Assembly (NCBI RefSeq): GCF_011516645.4 | Contig: NZ_CP088285.1 | Coordinates: 7,768,501-7,832,500 of the forward strand | DNA: 64,000 nucleotides | Direction: 5' to 3' | Origin: Bradyrhizobium septentrionale | Lineage (GTDB): Bacteria; Pseudomonadota; Alphaproteobacteria; Rhizobiales; Xanthobacteraceae | In this document: positions 48,100 through 58,568 of the stretch, piece by piece | Numbering within the stretch: position 1 is the first letter of the stretch | Layout: each line of letters opens with the position of its first letter | Position numbers and translations under genes: made by a program | The notes under the pieces: generated by a model | Seen by the model: the letters and a program-made list of their open reading frames with translations, nothing else | Told to the model about the DNA's origin: nothing | Database searches by the model: none

Positions 48100-49701
48100 T
48101 CAGATCGGCACGGTTTGCGGCCGCTTCCACCGCACCCACCCCGCGACGATCAGGCGCGTCAGGGTAAAGGCGGTGAACACCGTGGTGATGATGCCGATGC
48201 CGAGCGTCACGGCAAAGCCGCGCACCGGTCCGGTGCCGATGTAGAACAGCACGGCGGCAGCAATGAAGGTGGTGATGTTGGAGTCGAGGATGGTCGCGAG
48301 CGCCCGCTTGAAGCCGGCGTCGATCGCCGAGATCGCATTGCGGCCGCCGCGCAATTCCTCGCGGATGCGCTCATAAATCAGCACGTTGGAGTCGACCGCG
48401 ATGCCGACGGTGAGCACGATGCCGGCGATGCCGGGCAAGGTCAGCGTGGCATTGAGCAGCGACAATAGCCCAAAGATCATGGCGACATTGATCGCCACGG
48501 CGATGTTGGCGAACACGCCGAACAGCCGATAGGTGATCAGCATGAACACGATGACAAGGATCGAGCCGACATAGGCCGCGAGCTCGCCCTTTTCGATCGA
48601 GTCCTGCCCGAGGCCGGGACCAACGGTGCGCTCCTCGATCACGGTCAGCGGCGCCGGCAGCGCGCCGGCGCGCATCAGGATCGCCAGATCGTTCGCCGAC
48701 TGCACGGTGAAGCTGCCGGAGATCTGGCCCTGTCCGCCGGTGATCGGCTCGCGGATCACCGGTGCCGAGATCACCTTGTTGTCGAGCACGATCGCAAACG
48801 GCTGACCGACGTTCTCGGCGGTCGCCTGCGCGAATTTGCGGGCGCCCGACGTATTGAATTTGAAGCTGACGATCGCCTCGCCCGTACGCTGGTCAAAGCC
48901 GGGCTGGGCATCGGACAGTTCGCCTCCGGAAACCAGAACCTGCTTCTTGACGACATACGGAACCGGCGGCGGTGACGCACTCATCAGCAGTTCGGAATCC
49001 GGCGGCAAGCGGCCCTGTTGCGCCTGGTCGGGCGACACCGAGGAGTCGACCATCCGGAATTCCATCTTCGCCGTCTTGCCGAGCAGTTCCTTCAGGCGGG
49101 TCGGGTCCTGCAGGCCCGGCACCTGCACCAGGATGCGGTCGGTGCCTTGACGCTGAATCACGGGCTCGACCGTACCGAGTTCGTTGACGCGCCGCTCGAC
49201 GATCTGGATCGATTGCTCGATGGTCTGCCGGATCCGCTCGGTGATCGCGGCCTGCGGCACCGTCAGGCGGATCAAGCCGCCGCCGGCATCTGCCACATCG
49301 AGACTGCGCTGGCCGCTGGAGCCAAGCAGGCCGCCGAGCGGCTGCGATAAGTCACGCAGCTTCGACAACGCCGTCGCCTGGTCGGTGTCCTTGGAGATGC
49401 GGACTTCCACCGCTTCGTTGCGGACGTTGAGGCCGGTATAGACGATCTTGGCTTCACGAAGCACCCGCCGCACGTCGTCGCGGATCTGGTCGAGCTTCTC
49501 CTTCTTCACATAGTTGGAGTCGACCTCGAGCAAGAGATACGAGCCGCCCTGCAGGTCGAGGCCAAGCACGAGGCGCCGCTGCGCCCAGGCCGGCCAGGTC
49601 TTGACCTGCGCCTCGGGGAAGAAATTGGGCACGGCGCACAGGCAGACCACCAGCGCTGTCAGGATGATCCCCAGCGCTCGCCACCGCGTGAAATACAACA
49701 T
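48100..49701 (-). CDS. secD: Protein translocase subunit SecD
   Basis: A 533-residue inner-membrane protein with a helix at the N-terminus, a large periplasmic part (P1) and five helices at the end. Motifs: RLVLGLDLQGGSYLLLEVD (D-L-x-GG), ERIRQTIEQSIQIVERRVNE, TDRILVQVPGLQDPTRLKEL, and in the membrane block GIVLTVGIAVDSNVLIYERI (D and R residues of the proton path). Forms SecDF with the next gene. Follows yajC. Confidence 0.97.
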   Translation of the reverse strand: MLYFTRWRALGIILTALVVCLCAVPNFFPEAQVKTWPAWAQRRLVLGLDLQGGSYLLLEVDSNYVKKEKLDQIRDDVRRVLREAKIVYTGLNVRNEAVEVRISKDTDQATALSKLRDLSQPLGGLLGSSGQRSLDVADAGGGLIRLTVPQAAITERIRQTIEQSIQIVERRVNELGTVEPVIQRQGTDRILVQVPGLQDPTRLKELLGKTAKMEFRMVDSSVSPDQAQQGRLPPDSELLMSASPPPVPYVVKKQVLVSGGELSDAQPGFDQRTGEAIVSFKFNTSGARKFAQATAENVGQPFAIVLDNKVISAPVIREPITGGQGQISGSFTVQSANDLAILMRAGALPAPLTVIEERTVGPGLGQDSIEKGELAAYVGSILVIVFMLITYRLFGVFANIAVAINVAMIFGLLSLLNATLTLPGIAGIVLTVGIAVDSNVLIYERIREELRGGRNAISAIDAGFKRALATILDSNITTFIAAAVLFYIGTGPVRGFAVTLGIGIITTVFTAFTLTRLIVAGWVRWKRPQTVPI

Positions 49702-49741
49702 CGAATTGACCTGTCAGATTCGGCAAAAGGCTCCGCGGCGA

Positions 49742-50098
49742 TCAGCTCGCGGACGCCTCGTCCTTGGCGTCGCCCTTCGCCGGCTCACCCTTGGTCCGCA
49801 CGCCCGAGATCATCTGGCGCATCTGCCGCACGCGAACGCCGTCCGAAATCTCGAACTCGATCTGGTCGTCGTCGACCACCTTGGTCACCTTGCCGACGAG
49901 GCCGCCCGAGGTCACCACGGTGTCGCCGCGGCGGATGTTCTTCACGAGGTCTGCGTGATCGCGCACCTTCTTCTGCTGCGGGCGCAGAATCAGGAAGTAC
50001 ATGATGACGAAGATCAGCGCGAATGGCAGCAGCGACATCAACATGCTGTTGGTGTCACCACCCGCTCCAGCCTGAGCAAACGCAGGAGTAATCAGCAT
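49742..50098 (-). CDS. yajC: Preprotein translocase accessory subunit YajC
   Basis: A 118-residue protein with one membrane helix (SLLPFALIFVIMYFLILRPQ) at about residues 20-42, followed by QKKVRDHADLVKNIRRGDTV and VTSGGLVGKVTKVVDD. ATG chosen at 50098 (MLITPAFAQAG); the extra upstream frame has no similarity. YajC binds SecDF and stimulates Sec export. First gene of yajC-secD-secF-Mth938-NDUFAF6-like. Confidence 0.96.
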   Translation of the reverse strand: MLITPAFAQAGAGGDTNSMLMSLLPFALIFVIMYFLILRPQQKKVRDHADLVKNIRRGDTVVTSGGLVGKVTKVVDDDQIEFEISDGVRVRQMRQMISGVRTKGEPAKGDAKDEASAS

Positions 50099-50288
50099 TC
50101 GGACGATCCTCGGATAAGACGGGAAAGAACCGGCAGCGCCCTCGGATTCGGGGCGGTATGGCGGTCCGGACAAATTCGCGCGGACTATAGCGGCCGCGGT
50201 CCCAATTGCAACGTTAACGGACCTTCATTTAGGGCGCTTGCGGGACCGCCGCCAGCCCGATAAGGCTGCGCCGTCAGGAACTGGACAA

Positions 50289-51272
50289 ATGCCGAAAAAA
50301 GCCAAGAAATCACCCAGTAAAACCACGAGTAAAACAGCCCCCAAAACCGCCGGCAAACGCGCTGCGAAAGCCGCGACAAAACGCCCGGAAACGCCGCTCG
50401 ACGGCGCGACCGCCGAGCGGATCGCGAACGCCCTGGAGACCATTGCGAGCCGGCTTTCGGCCGCCTCCCCCGCCCCCGATCCGGCCGGGTCGCTCAGTGC
50501 CACAGACGCCTTTGTCTGGCACCCGGACGGGCGCCTGGCCCCGGTGCCGCGCGTCAGCCGCGTCGAGATCGGCCTGCTCAAGGGCGTCGACCGGATGCGC
50601 GACATCCTGATGGAGAATACCGAGCGCTTCGCCAACGGACTGCCCGCCAACAATGCGCTGCTGTGGGGCGCCCGCGGCATGGGCAAGTCGTCCCTGGTGA
50701 AGGCCACCCATGCCAGCATCAATGTCGACCGCAAGCCGGCCGACCGGCTCAAGCTGATCGAGATTCACCGCGAGGACATCGAAAGCCTGCCCGGCCTGAT
50801 GGAGCTGCTGCGCAGCTCATCGTTCCGCTTCATCGTGTTCTGCGACGACCTCTCCTTCGACGGCAACGACGCTTCCTACAAATCGCTGAAGGCGGTGCTC
50901 GAAGGCGGTATCGAGGGGCGCCCCGACAACGTCATCCTCTATGCGACCTCGAACCGGCGGCATCTCCTGGCGCGCGAGATGATCGAGAACGAACGCTCGA
51001 CCGCGATCAATCCGGGCGAAGCGGTCGAGGAAAAGGTCTCGCTGTCTGACCGTTTCGGCCTCTGGCTCGGCTTCCATCGCTGCAGCCAGGACGAGTACCT
51101 CGCGATGGTGAAGGGATATTGCGACCATTACGGCATCAAGATCGCCGAGAACGAACTCGAGCGCGAGGCGCTCGAATGGTCGACCACCCGCGGATCGCGC
51201 TCCGGCCGCGTCGCCTGGCAATACACCCAGGAACTGGCGGGCCGGCTCGGCGTGCGGCTCGCCGGGGCGTAA
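50289..51272 (+). CDS. DUF815 ATP-binding protein (AAA-like)
   Basis: A 327-residue cytoplasmic ATPase. After a Lys/Ala-rich, probably unstructured N-terminus (residues 1-35) it has Walker A GARGMGKSSLVK (about 134-145) and Walker B FIVFCDDLSFDGND (about 180-193), with NVILYATSNRRHLLAREM (sensor 1) downstream and SGRVAWQYTQELAGRLG at the end. All are DUF815 features. It is divergent from yajC, a conserved neighbour in alphaproteobacteria. Function unknown. Confidence 0.92.
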   Translation: MPKKAKKSPSKTTSKTAPKTAGKRAAKAATKRPETPLDGATAERIANALETIASRLSAASPAPDPAGSLSATDAFVWHPDGRLAPVPRVSRVEIGLLKGVDRMRDILMENTERFANGLPANNALLWGARGMGKSSLVKATHASINVDRKPADRLKLIEIHREDIESLPGLMELLRSSSFRFIVFCDDLSFDGNDASYKSLKAVLEGGIEGRPDNVILYATSNRRHLLAREMIENERSTAINPGEAVEEKVSLSDRFGLWLGFHRCSQDEYLAMVKGYCDHYGIKIAENELEREALEWSTTRGSRSGRVAWQYTQELAGRLGVRLAGA

Positions 51273-51302
51273 TCGCACCAACGATCAAACGACCAAAACA
51301 AA

Positions 51303-51328
51303 ACGGGGGAGGTTTGCACCTCCCCCGT
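51303..51328. terminator. Bidirectional terminator between the DUF815 gene and the nlpD-like gene
   Basis: A perfect 11-base stem ACGGGGGAGGT (51303-51313) / ACCTCCCCCGT (51318-51328), loop TTGC. The plus strand continues TGTCTTTGTTG; the minus strand TTTTGTTTTGG. It can serve both convergent genes. Confidence 0.9.
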
Positions 51329-51377
51329 TGTCTTTGTTGTGAGACTTGGAAGTCCCTTGGAAGTCCCGGCGCGTAAC

Positions 51378-52763
51378 TTATGCGCCGTTGAGGAACTGGA
51401 GCGGATCGACCGGGGACGATCCCTTGCGAATTTCGAAATGGAGCTGCGGCGAGCCCGCCTCACCCGACTGGCCCGATTTGGCGATCACCTGGCCGCGCTT
51501 GATGGTGTCGCCGCGCTTGACCAGGATTTCGCTCGCATGGGCGTAGGCGGTGACGTAGCCGTTAGAATGGCGGACCAGCACCAGATTGCCGTAGCCCTTC
51601 AGCTCGTTGCCCGAATAGGCGACGACGCCGTCTTCGGCGGCCTTCACCGGCGTGCCTTCGGGCACCGCGACATTGATCCCGTCATTGACCTTGCCGTTGG
51701 TCTTCGAGCCATAGGCGGTGATGACCTTGCCGCGCACCGGCCAGCGGAAGGTCGGCAATGCGCCGGTGGCTTCGCTCGACTTGGTGGCTGCGGGCGCTTC
51801 TGCGGCAGCAACGGGCTGATCGACAATCGCGGTCGGCTGAACCAGCCGCGCACTCTGCTGCGGCAGCGCAGTGGCGACGACCTTCGGAGCTGCCACGGCC
51901 GGCACCGGGGCCGCTGCGACAGGCGCAGCAGCAACAGCTTGCGCAACGGGCGCGGGAGCCGCCATCGCAGTCTTGGCGCCGGGCACGACGAGCTTCATGC
52001 CGAGGCTGAGCCGCGCCGACTGATCGAGATTGTTGGCGCGGGCAAGCTCGGCGACCGGGATGTGGTGCTGGCGCGCGATGCTGTGCAGAGTGTCGCCGCG
52101 ATTGACATAGTGGATTCCGGCCGGTGCGGCTGCCACCGCAACGGGCCGCGCAGCGGGTGCGGCCATCGCAGGTGCCGCAGCGGCTGACGCCGTCGGGCGC
52201 GGAATGATCAGCTGCTGACCGGGCGACAATGCGCGCGGTCCCTTATAGCCGTTGGCGCGCAGGATCTCGGCCGACGAGACGTTGTAGCGGCGCGCCAGCA
52301 CCTCGAGCGTATCGCTGGTGCCGACGATGATGGTGGTGCCGTTATGCCCGGCATGCGCTGCGGCGACCGAACGCGGAACGGTGCCGGTGGCTTCGATCTG
52401 CGGGCGCGCGGGCGGCGGTGTGTAGGACGAAAGCCCGCGCCCTCCTCCGGAGACGCCGGCGCCGGCGACCGGATAGGATTGCGGCGCCGCAACCGGCGGC
52501 GGCAATGGCTGTGACTGATACTGGGAATACTGCGGCTGGGTATGCGGCCGCGCATATTGCGGCAGCTCGCGCGGCGGCTGTGCCTGCTGCTGCACGGTGC
52601 CGGTCGGCTGCGGATCAAGCGCAAACGGATTTTGCGAGTAGGAGTTTTGCGAGAAGCGCGACGACATATCGGCGCTGCAACCGGCAAAAGCCATGGACAT
52701 CAGCGTCAGCACCGCAACCTGCGGTACGCGACGCGAGCGAAGCAACTCAACAACCCCGGACAT
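51378..52763 (-). CDS. NlpD-like lipoprotein with two LysM domains and a degenerate M23 domain
   Basis: A 461-residue envelope protein. The lipobox is MAFAGC with the lipid Cys near residue 29. Two LysM domains follow (TSDTLEVLARRYNVSSAEIL and RGDTLHSIARQHHIPVAELA), with Ala/Pro/Gln-rich linkers. The C-terminal LytM domain has NDGINVAVPEGTPVKAAEDG where peptidases have H..GxD, and QLHFEIRKG at the second site; so zinc ligands are missing and it should be an amidase activator like E. coli NlpD, not a peptidase. It follows pcm, as in the surE-pcm-nlpD layout. Confidence 0.92.
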   Translation of the reverse strand: MSGVVELLRSRRVPQVAVLTLMSMAFAGCSADMSSRFSQNSYSQNPFALDPQPTGTVQQQAQPPRELPQYARPHTQPQYSQYQSQPLPPPVAAPQSYPVAGAGVSGGGRGLSSYTPPPARPQIEATGTVPRSVAAAHAGHNGTTIIVGTSDTLEVLARRYNVSSAEILRANGYKGPRALSPGQQLIIPRPTASAAAAPAMAAPAARPVAVAAAPAGIHYVNRGDTLHSIARQHHIPVAELARANNLDQSARLSLGMKLVVPGAKTAMAAPAPVAQAVAAAPVAAAPVPAVAAPKVVATALPQQSARLVQPTAIVDQPVAAAEAPAATKSSEATGALPTFRWPVRGKVITAYGSKTNGKVNDGINVAVPEGTPVKAAEDGVVAYSGNELKGYGNLVLVRHSNGYVTAYAHASEILVKRGDTIKRGQVIAKSGQSGEAGSPQLHFEIRKGSSPVDPLQFLNGA

Positions 52764-52873
52764 GGTTACTCACTCGTACGCAACAAAAGACTGTTTTGAG
52801 TAAACACGTACCGAGTAAATAACCGCTTAACCCTGCGAATAAGGCGTTGGTGCCAAGCGGCAAATCACCAGAT

Positions 52874-53524
52874 TCACAATTCGCGCGCGATTCCCGGCAG
52901 CGCCGGCACAAAGCGGACGTCGACCAGCTCCTTGCGGTCGAAGCCGTTCTCCGTCCGCACCACGCGGACCAGGGTCTGGGTGCCCTGATGCGGCCCGACC
53001 GGGGCGATCAGGACGCCACCCGGCTCGAGCCGCTCCATAAGCTTCTCCGGGATCTGCTCCATCGCCGCGGTGACCATGATGCGGTCGAAATCACCCGCTC
53101 CCGCCGGGACGTCGAAGCCGTCCCCGAGCAGCACCTCGATGTTGTAATAGCCGAGATTTTCGAGGCGCTTGCGGGCGCCGTCGGCCAGCGTCCGGTAGCG
53201 CTCGATGGTCAGCACCTGCTTGCACAGCCGGGACAGCACGGCCGCCTGGTAGCCCGAGCCGGTGCCGATCTCGAGCACGCGGTGGTCCTTCTGCAGCTGC
53301 AGCTGCTCGGTCATGTAGGCCACGACGAAGGGCTGGCTGATGGTCTGCCCGCAGGCGATCGCCAGCGCGCTGTCGCGATAGGCCTCGCTGCGATCGCGCG
53401 GATCGACGAACAACTCGCGCGGCACCTCCTCCATGGTGCGGAGCACGGCCTGATCGCTCACCCCTCGCCGCCGCAGGGTGAGCTGAAACATCATCTTCTC
53501 GGTCGGATCTGACTTCACGGCCAT
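52874..53524 (-). CDS. pcm: Protein-L-isoaspartate O-methyltransferase
   Basis: A 216-residue SAM-dependent repair enzyme that methylates isoaspartyl residues in aged proteins. SAM motif [19 protein letters not shown] (about residues 82-100), [13 protein letters not shown] near the start, [18 protein letters not shown] with the PCMT active-site region, and [10 protein letters not shown] toward the end. Upstream of the nlpD-like gene on the same strand. Confidence 0.95.
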   Translation of the reverse strand: MAVKSDPTEKMMFQLTLRRRGVSDQAVLRTMEEVPRELFVDPRDRSEAYRDSALAIACGQTISQPFVVAYMTEQLQLQKDHRVLEIGTGSGYQAAVLSRLCKQVLTIERYRTLADGARKRLENLGYYNIEVLLGDGFDVPAGAGDFDRIMVTAAMEQIPEKLMERLEPGGVLIAPVGPHQGTQTLVRVVRTENGFDRKELVDVRFVPALPGIAREL

Positions 53525-53880
53525 GTTCGTCAGCGTCTCTGGGCAGCAGCGCGGAATCTTGCTCTGCTTGATGCCATTGAAATCCGAAATACCGCGTTAA
53601 GGAAAAATTTCCCGTTGTGTTTTGTTCCCCGTCAGGAACCAGCACCCTGATTTGGCGTTGGCACCTTCCCATATAATCGGCAACGCCGCGCGGTTAACGC
53701 TCAGCTGCCGCCCGGGGTATCCGGGTGTATCGCCCCACCGCGCTGACTGCCGGGTAATGCTTCAGCGGGGTATGCGGCGAACGGCGGTGGGCGCTGGAAA
53801 ACGACCAAATCCCAAACGTTTGCGTTGCGCGCTGTAATGTTATTTGCGAGCCTATTTCAGGGTAGGGCAAGGATTCCATC
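53525..53880. promoter_or_regulatory. Divergent intergenic region between pcm and the response regulator
   Basis: About 355 bases with no supported gene. Contains the leftward pcm promoter and, near its right end where AT content rises (53800-53880), the promoter of the response regulator. No operator could be named. Confidence 0.35.
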
Positions 53881-54258
53881 ATGACAGCGATACGGCCGGC
53901 GGGCTGTTCAGTTTTCCTCGTGGAGGACGAGGTCATGATCCGGATGATGGTCGCCGATATGCTGGAGGAGCTCGGCCATACCGTCGCGGCCGAGGCCGGC
54001 GAAATCGGCGAGGCCGTCAGGCTTGCGCAATCCACCGAATTCGACCTCGCGATCCTCGACGTCAACGTCAATGGCAAGGTGATCACCCCGGTCGCCGAGC
54101 TGATCAACGCCCGCAACCGCCCCTTCATCTTCGCGACCGGCTACGGCTCGTCCGGCCTGCCTCCGGAGTATCGCGACCGGCCGGCGCTGCAAAAGCCCTT
54201 CCAGCTGGAAACGCTGGCCCAGGTGATATCCAGCGCGATGAAGAGCGCGCCGGTCTGA
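53881..54258 (+). CDS. Single-domain response regulator (CheY-like)
   Basis: A 125-residue receiver domain without output domain. Phosphoacceptor Asp60 in FDLAILDVNVNG, acidic pair in LVEDEVMI (Glu15/Asp16), Thr86 in FATGYG and Lys105 in LQKPFQ. The FATGYG/KPF form is common for FixJ/Sma0114-type receivers in rhizobia. No histidine kinase lies nearby. It may serve in a phosphorelay or be a negative partner. It lies between surE and pcm on the other strand. Confidence 0.92.
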   Translation: MTAIRPAGCSVFLVEDEVMIRMMVADMLEELGHTVAAEAGEIGEAVRLAQSTEFDLAILDVNVNGKVITPVAELINARNRPFIFATGYGSSGLPPEYRDRPALQKPFQLETLAQVISSAMKSAPV

Positions 54259-54283
54259 CGATTGGCTCCATCCGAGCTACAGA

Positions 54284-55051
54284 TTACTTCAGCGTCGCGG
54301 TCAGCGTTTCCGAAAATGCTTCATCGGTGCGGTCGAGCCGCAGCGGCGTCACCGAGACGTAGCGCGCCGCAAGCGCGGCGAGATCGGTGCCTTCAGCCGG
54401 CGCATCCATCATCGCCGCGCGCTCGAAGCCGATCCAGAAATACGGATTGCCGCGCCCGTCGTGACGGCGATCGATCTTCAGAAACCCCTGATTGCGCTTG
54501 CCCTGCCGCGTGATCCTGATGCCCTTGACGTCATCGGGCATGCAGGACGGGAAGTTGACGTTGACGACGGTGTTCCTGGGAACGCCTGCAGCGATGACGT
54601 TGCGGATGATGTCGGGTCCGAATTTCAGCGCGGTCTCCCACAGCGGTGCGTTGCGCGTCTCGATCGAAAATTCCTGCGACAACGCAAATGACGGAAAGCC
54701 CAGGATGGTGCCTTCCAGCGCGCCGGCGATGGTGCCGGAATAGACCACGTCCTCGGCGACGTTGCGGCCCTTGTTGACGCCGCTCAGCACGAGATCGGGC
54801 AGCTCGTCACCGAGAATGTGGCGCGCGCCCATGATGACGCAATCGGTCGGCGTGCCGCGCACCGCGAAGTGACGCGGGCTGACTTCGCGCAGCCGCAGCG
54901 GATCGTTGAGCGACAGCGAATGCGAGACGCCGGACTGATCGAGCTCGGGGGCAACGATCCAGACGTCGTCGGACAAGGAGCGCGCGATCTGCTCGACGAC
55001 CTGCAGGCCGGGAGCGTGGATACCGTCATCATTGGTGCAGAGAATTCGCAT
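54284..55051 (-). CDS. surE: 5'-nucleotidase SurE
   Basis: A 255-residue stationary-phase survival phosphatase. Metal ligands Asp8 and Asp9 in [58 protein letters not shown]. Acts on nucleoside 5'-monophosphates. Follows the repeat-rich protein on the same strand; pcm and nlpD-like are the next leftward genes after the inserted response regulator. Confidence 0.96.
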   Translation of the reverse strand: MRILCTNDDGIHAPGLQVVEQIARSLSDDVWIVAPELDQSGVSHSLSLNDPLRLREVSPRHFAVRGTPTDCVIMGARHILGDELPDLVLSGVNKGRNVAEDVVYSGTIAGALEGTILGFPSFALSQEFSIETRNAPLWETALKFGPDIIRNVIAAGVPRNTVVNVNFPSCMPDDVKGIRITRQGKRNQGFLKIDRRHDGRGNPYFWIGFERAAMMDAPAEGTDLAALAARYVSVTPLRLDRTDEAFSETLTATLK

Positions 55052-55130
55052 CCGTCAAAGTGCCTTTTGTTCCGATTCGACGCGGGTTTCTTGAGTTGCA
55101 GTTTCTTGAGTTGATTGCCGTCTTAACCGG

Positions 55131-56207
55131 CTAGGGCCGCCGAGGCAAACCCGCCGAAGGCCCGTGCCATTGCGCCGACGTCACCCGCCAGGGACGCACA
55201 AATCTGCCGGTCGCGGCGATCTTGCCGTCGAACGCCGGCCAGGCAGGTTCGGCGCGCGGCCGCACGACCAGGACAGCGGGCTGGCGCACGTCGGGCTTGG
55301 CAGTTTCGGCGTTGAGAGGCTCAGACTTGAAAGGCGCAGGCTTCGGAGACCCAGGCTTGGGGCCCTCGCGTTCGGCAGACGCAGGCTCGGCGAGCTCGGG
55401 CTTGGCGACTTCAGCTTTGGCAGGTTCAACCCCAGGTGCTTCGGAGCTGGGCTGCTCAGGGGCGACCGGCGCTGTGTCGCGAGGCCCCGGCTTGGGAGCG
55501 CTCGGAGGCTCCGATTTCAGAAGCTCGGACCTACTGGCTTCGGACTTGCCAGCTTCGGACTTGCCAGGCGCAGGTCTGGGGGGCTCGGGCTTGAGAACCA
55601 CGGGCTTGGCAGGCAGAGCCTTCGGAGGTTCAAGCGTCCGGGCAGGCCCGGGTGGCTCGGGGGGCGCAGTTCGGCGAAGCACGAGCTTGGGAAGCTCTGG
55701 CTTGGGAGGCTCTGATTTGGGAGGCTCTGACTTGCTCGCTTCAACCTGGCGAAGCTCAATCCGAGGCGGTTCGGGTTTGGGCGGTTCGGATTCGGGCGGA
55801 GCCGGTGTGGGTGCCTCGGCCGGTTTTGCGACCGGCGCTGCCGCAGCCGATTTTGATTTCAGCCTGGCCAGCAGCTCCTCGATCGAGGGCACCGATGACG
55901 GTTCAAGCGGAGCACGCGGCGCGGGCGGCGGCGGCCGGACCGGTGGCGGCGGCGGTGCAACCGCCGCTGATGGCGAAAAATCGGCCGGCGCCAGCTGGGC
56001 GAACCTGGCGCGTGCGAGCTCCAGCGCGTTGTCGAAGTCCGGCCTGTCGATCCAGGCCTTCGATTGCACCTCGGTCACGCGCGCCTCCCACAGGCGCGCG
56101 GCCTCGATGTCGTAATAGCCCATCTGCTTCTGATTGATCAGCTGCAGACCATGGCCCGTGACGGCCCATTGTCGACCAAGCCAGTGGATGTCACGGTGGA
56201 GCGGCAT
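55131..56207 (-). CDS. Protein with long Pro/Glu/Lys repeat region, function unknown
   Basis: A 358-residue protein. The first 95 residues are ordered (MPLHRDIHWLGRQWAVTGHG ... MGYYDIEAARLWEARVTEV ... FDNALELARARFAQL). The rest consists of low-complexity segments such as SEPPKPEPP, KSEPPKSEPP and GKSEAGKSEAS, with a short conserved-looking end RFVRPWRVTSAQWHGPSAG. Charged Pro-rich repeats like these are often extended and may reach across an envelope, but no signal peptide or membrane helix is visible. It starts 16 bases after serS and precedes surE, so it belongs to their transcript. Codons follow the high-GC norm. Confidence 0.7.
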   Translation of the reverse strand: MPLHRDIHWLGRQWAVTGHGLQLINQKQMGYYDIEAARLWEARVTEVQSKAWIDRPDFDNALELARARFAQLAPADFSPSAAVAPPPPPVRPPPPAPRAPLEPSSVPSIEELLARLKSKSAAAAPVAKPAEAPTPAPPESEPPKPEPPRIELRQVEASKSEPPKSEPPKPELPKLVLRRTAPPEPPGPARTLEPPKALPAKPVVLKPEPPRPAPGKSEAGKSEASRSELLKSEPPSAPKPGPRDTAPVAPEQPSSEAPGVEPAKAEVAKPELAEPASAEREGPKPGSPKPAPFKSEPLNAETAKPDVRQPAVLVVRPRAEPAWPAFDGKIAATGRFVRPWRVTSAQWHGPSAGLPRRP

Positions 56208-56223
56208 CACACTGGCCCTCGCC

Positions 56224-57606
<1,383 letters not shown>

Positions 57607-57636
57607 CTACCGTGATGTAATTCCACTACCACGACC

Positions 57637-57736
57637 GTCATCACCCGCGAAAGCGGGTGATCCAGTATTCCAGAGACGTCCGTGTGTCATCGAGAAGCCG
57701 CGGCGTACTGGATACCCCGCCTTCGCGGGGTATGAC
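57637..57736 (+). repeat. Dispersed ~100-base repeat, copy 2
   Basis: GTCATCACCCGCGAAAGCGG..GTGATCCAGTATTCCAGAGAC ... GAAGCCGCGGCGTACTGGAT then CCCCGCC..GGGG hairpin and TATGACAC. Same family as 32750-32853 but in the opposite orientation. Lies between serS and tatC. Confidence 0.8.
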
Positions 57737-57761
57737 ACCGAGTGTGTGGTGGAGACTGGCC

Positions 57762-58568
57762 CTACTCGGCCGGATTGGCCGCCGGCGGGACGCTGGACGA
57801 GGCTGCCTTGGTCGCGGCCTTCTTCTCCACGATCCGGACCGCGATGATGGCGCCCTCATAGAGCGCGAGCAGCGGGATCGCGAGCGAGGCCTGGCTCAGC
57901 ACGTCCGGCGGCGTCAGCACCGCGGCGATGATGAAGGCGATCACGATGAAGTAGCGCCGCTTCTCTCTCAGCATCTTCGAGGTGACGATGCCGATGCGGC
58001 CCAAGAGCGTCAGGATCACCGGCAGCTGGAAAGCGATGCCGAAGGCGAAGATCAGCGACATCATCAGCGACAGATACTCGCCGACCTTGGGCAGCAGCTG
58101 GATCTGCGCGGTCTCCGCGCTGCCGGCCTGCTGCATGCCGAGCGAGAACCGCACCAGCATCGGCAGCACGACGAAATAGACCAACATCGCGCCCATCACG
58201 AAGAACACCGGGGTCGCGATCAGATACGGCAGGAAGGCGTTGCGCTCGTGCCTGTAGAGGCCGGGCGCCACGAACATGTAGATCTGTCCGGCGACGATCG
58301 GGAACGAGATGAAGGCGGCGCCGAACATCGCGAGCTTCAACTGCGTGATGAAATATTCCAGCAGCTGCGTGTAGATGAATTTCGAATTCTCAGGCCCCGC
58401 CACCAGCACGAACGGCCAGACCAGCACGTTGTAGATCTGCTTGGCAAAGAAGAAGCAGATGATAAAGGCCACGCCGAAGCCGAGCAGCGCCTTGATCAGC
58501 CGCGAGCGCAGCTCGATCAAATGATCCATCAAGGGGGCCTTGCTGGCCTCGATATCTTCTGCGCTCAT
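57762..58568 (-). CDS. tatC: Twin-arginine translocase subunit TatC
   Basis: A 268-residue inner-membrane protein with six helices, the receptor for twin-arginine signals. [20 protein letters not shown] (the PLxxHLxELR start), [40 protein letters not shown] and [19 protein letters not shown] are TatC blocks. ATG overlaps the stop of tatB by 4 bases. C-terminal tail is Lys/Ala-rich. Confidence 0.97.
   Translation of the reverse strand: MSAEDIEASKAPLMDHLIELRSRLIKALLGFGVAFIICFFFAKQIYNVLVWPFVLVAGPENSKFIYTQLLEYFITQLKLAMFGAAFISFPIVAGQIYMFVAPGLYRHERNAFLPYLIATPVFFVMGAMLVYFVVLPMLVRFSLGMQQAGSAETAQIQLLPKVGEYLSLMMSLIFAFGIAFQLPVILTLLGRIGIVTSKMLREKRRYFIVIAFIIAAVLTPPDVLSQASLAIPLLALYEGAIIAVRIVEKKAATKAASSSVPPAANPAE

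Noticed and set aside
46653..48167. Long plus-strand open frame opposite the Mth938 and secF genes
   Set aside because: Shadow of several well-supported genes; no plausible start or domain.
55222..56115. Gly/Ser-rich plus-strand frame opposite the repeat protein
   Set aside because: Both strands are open because of the repeats; the minus-strand frame has an ordered N-terminus and fits the serS-surE operon.
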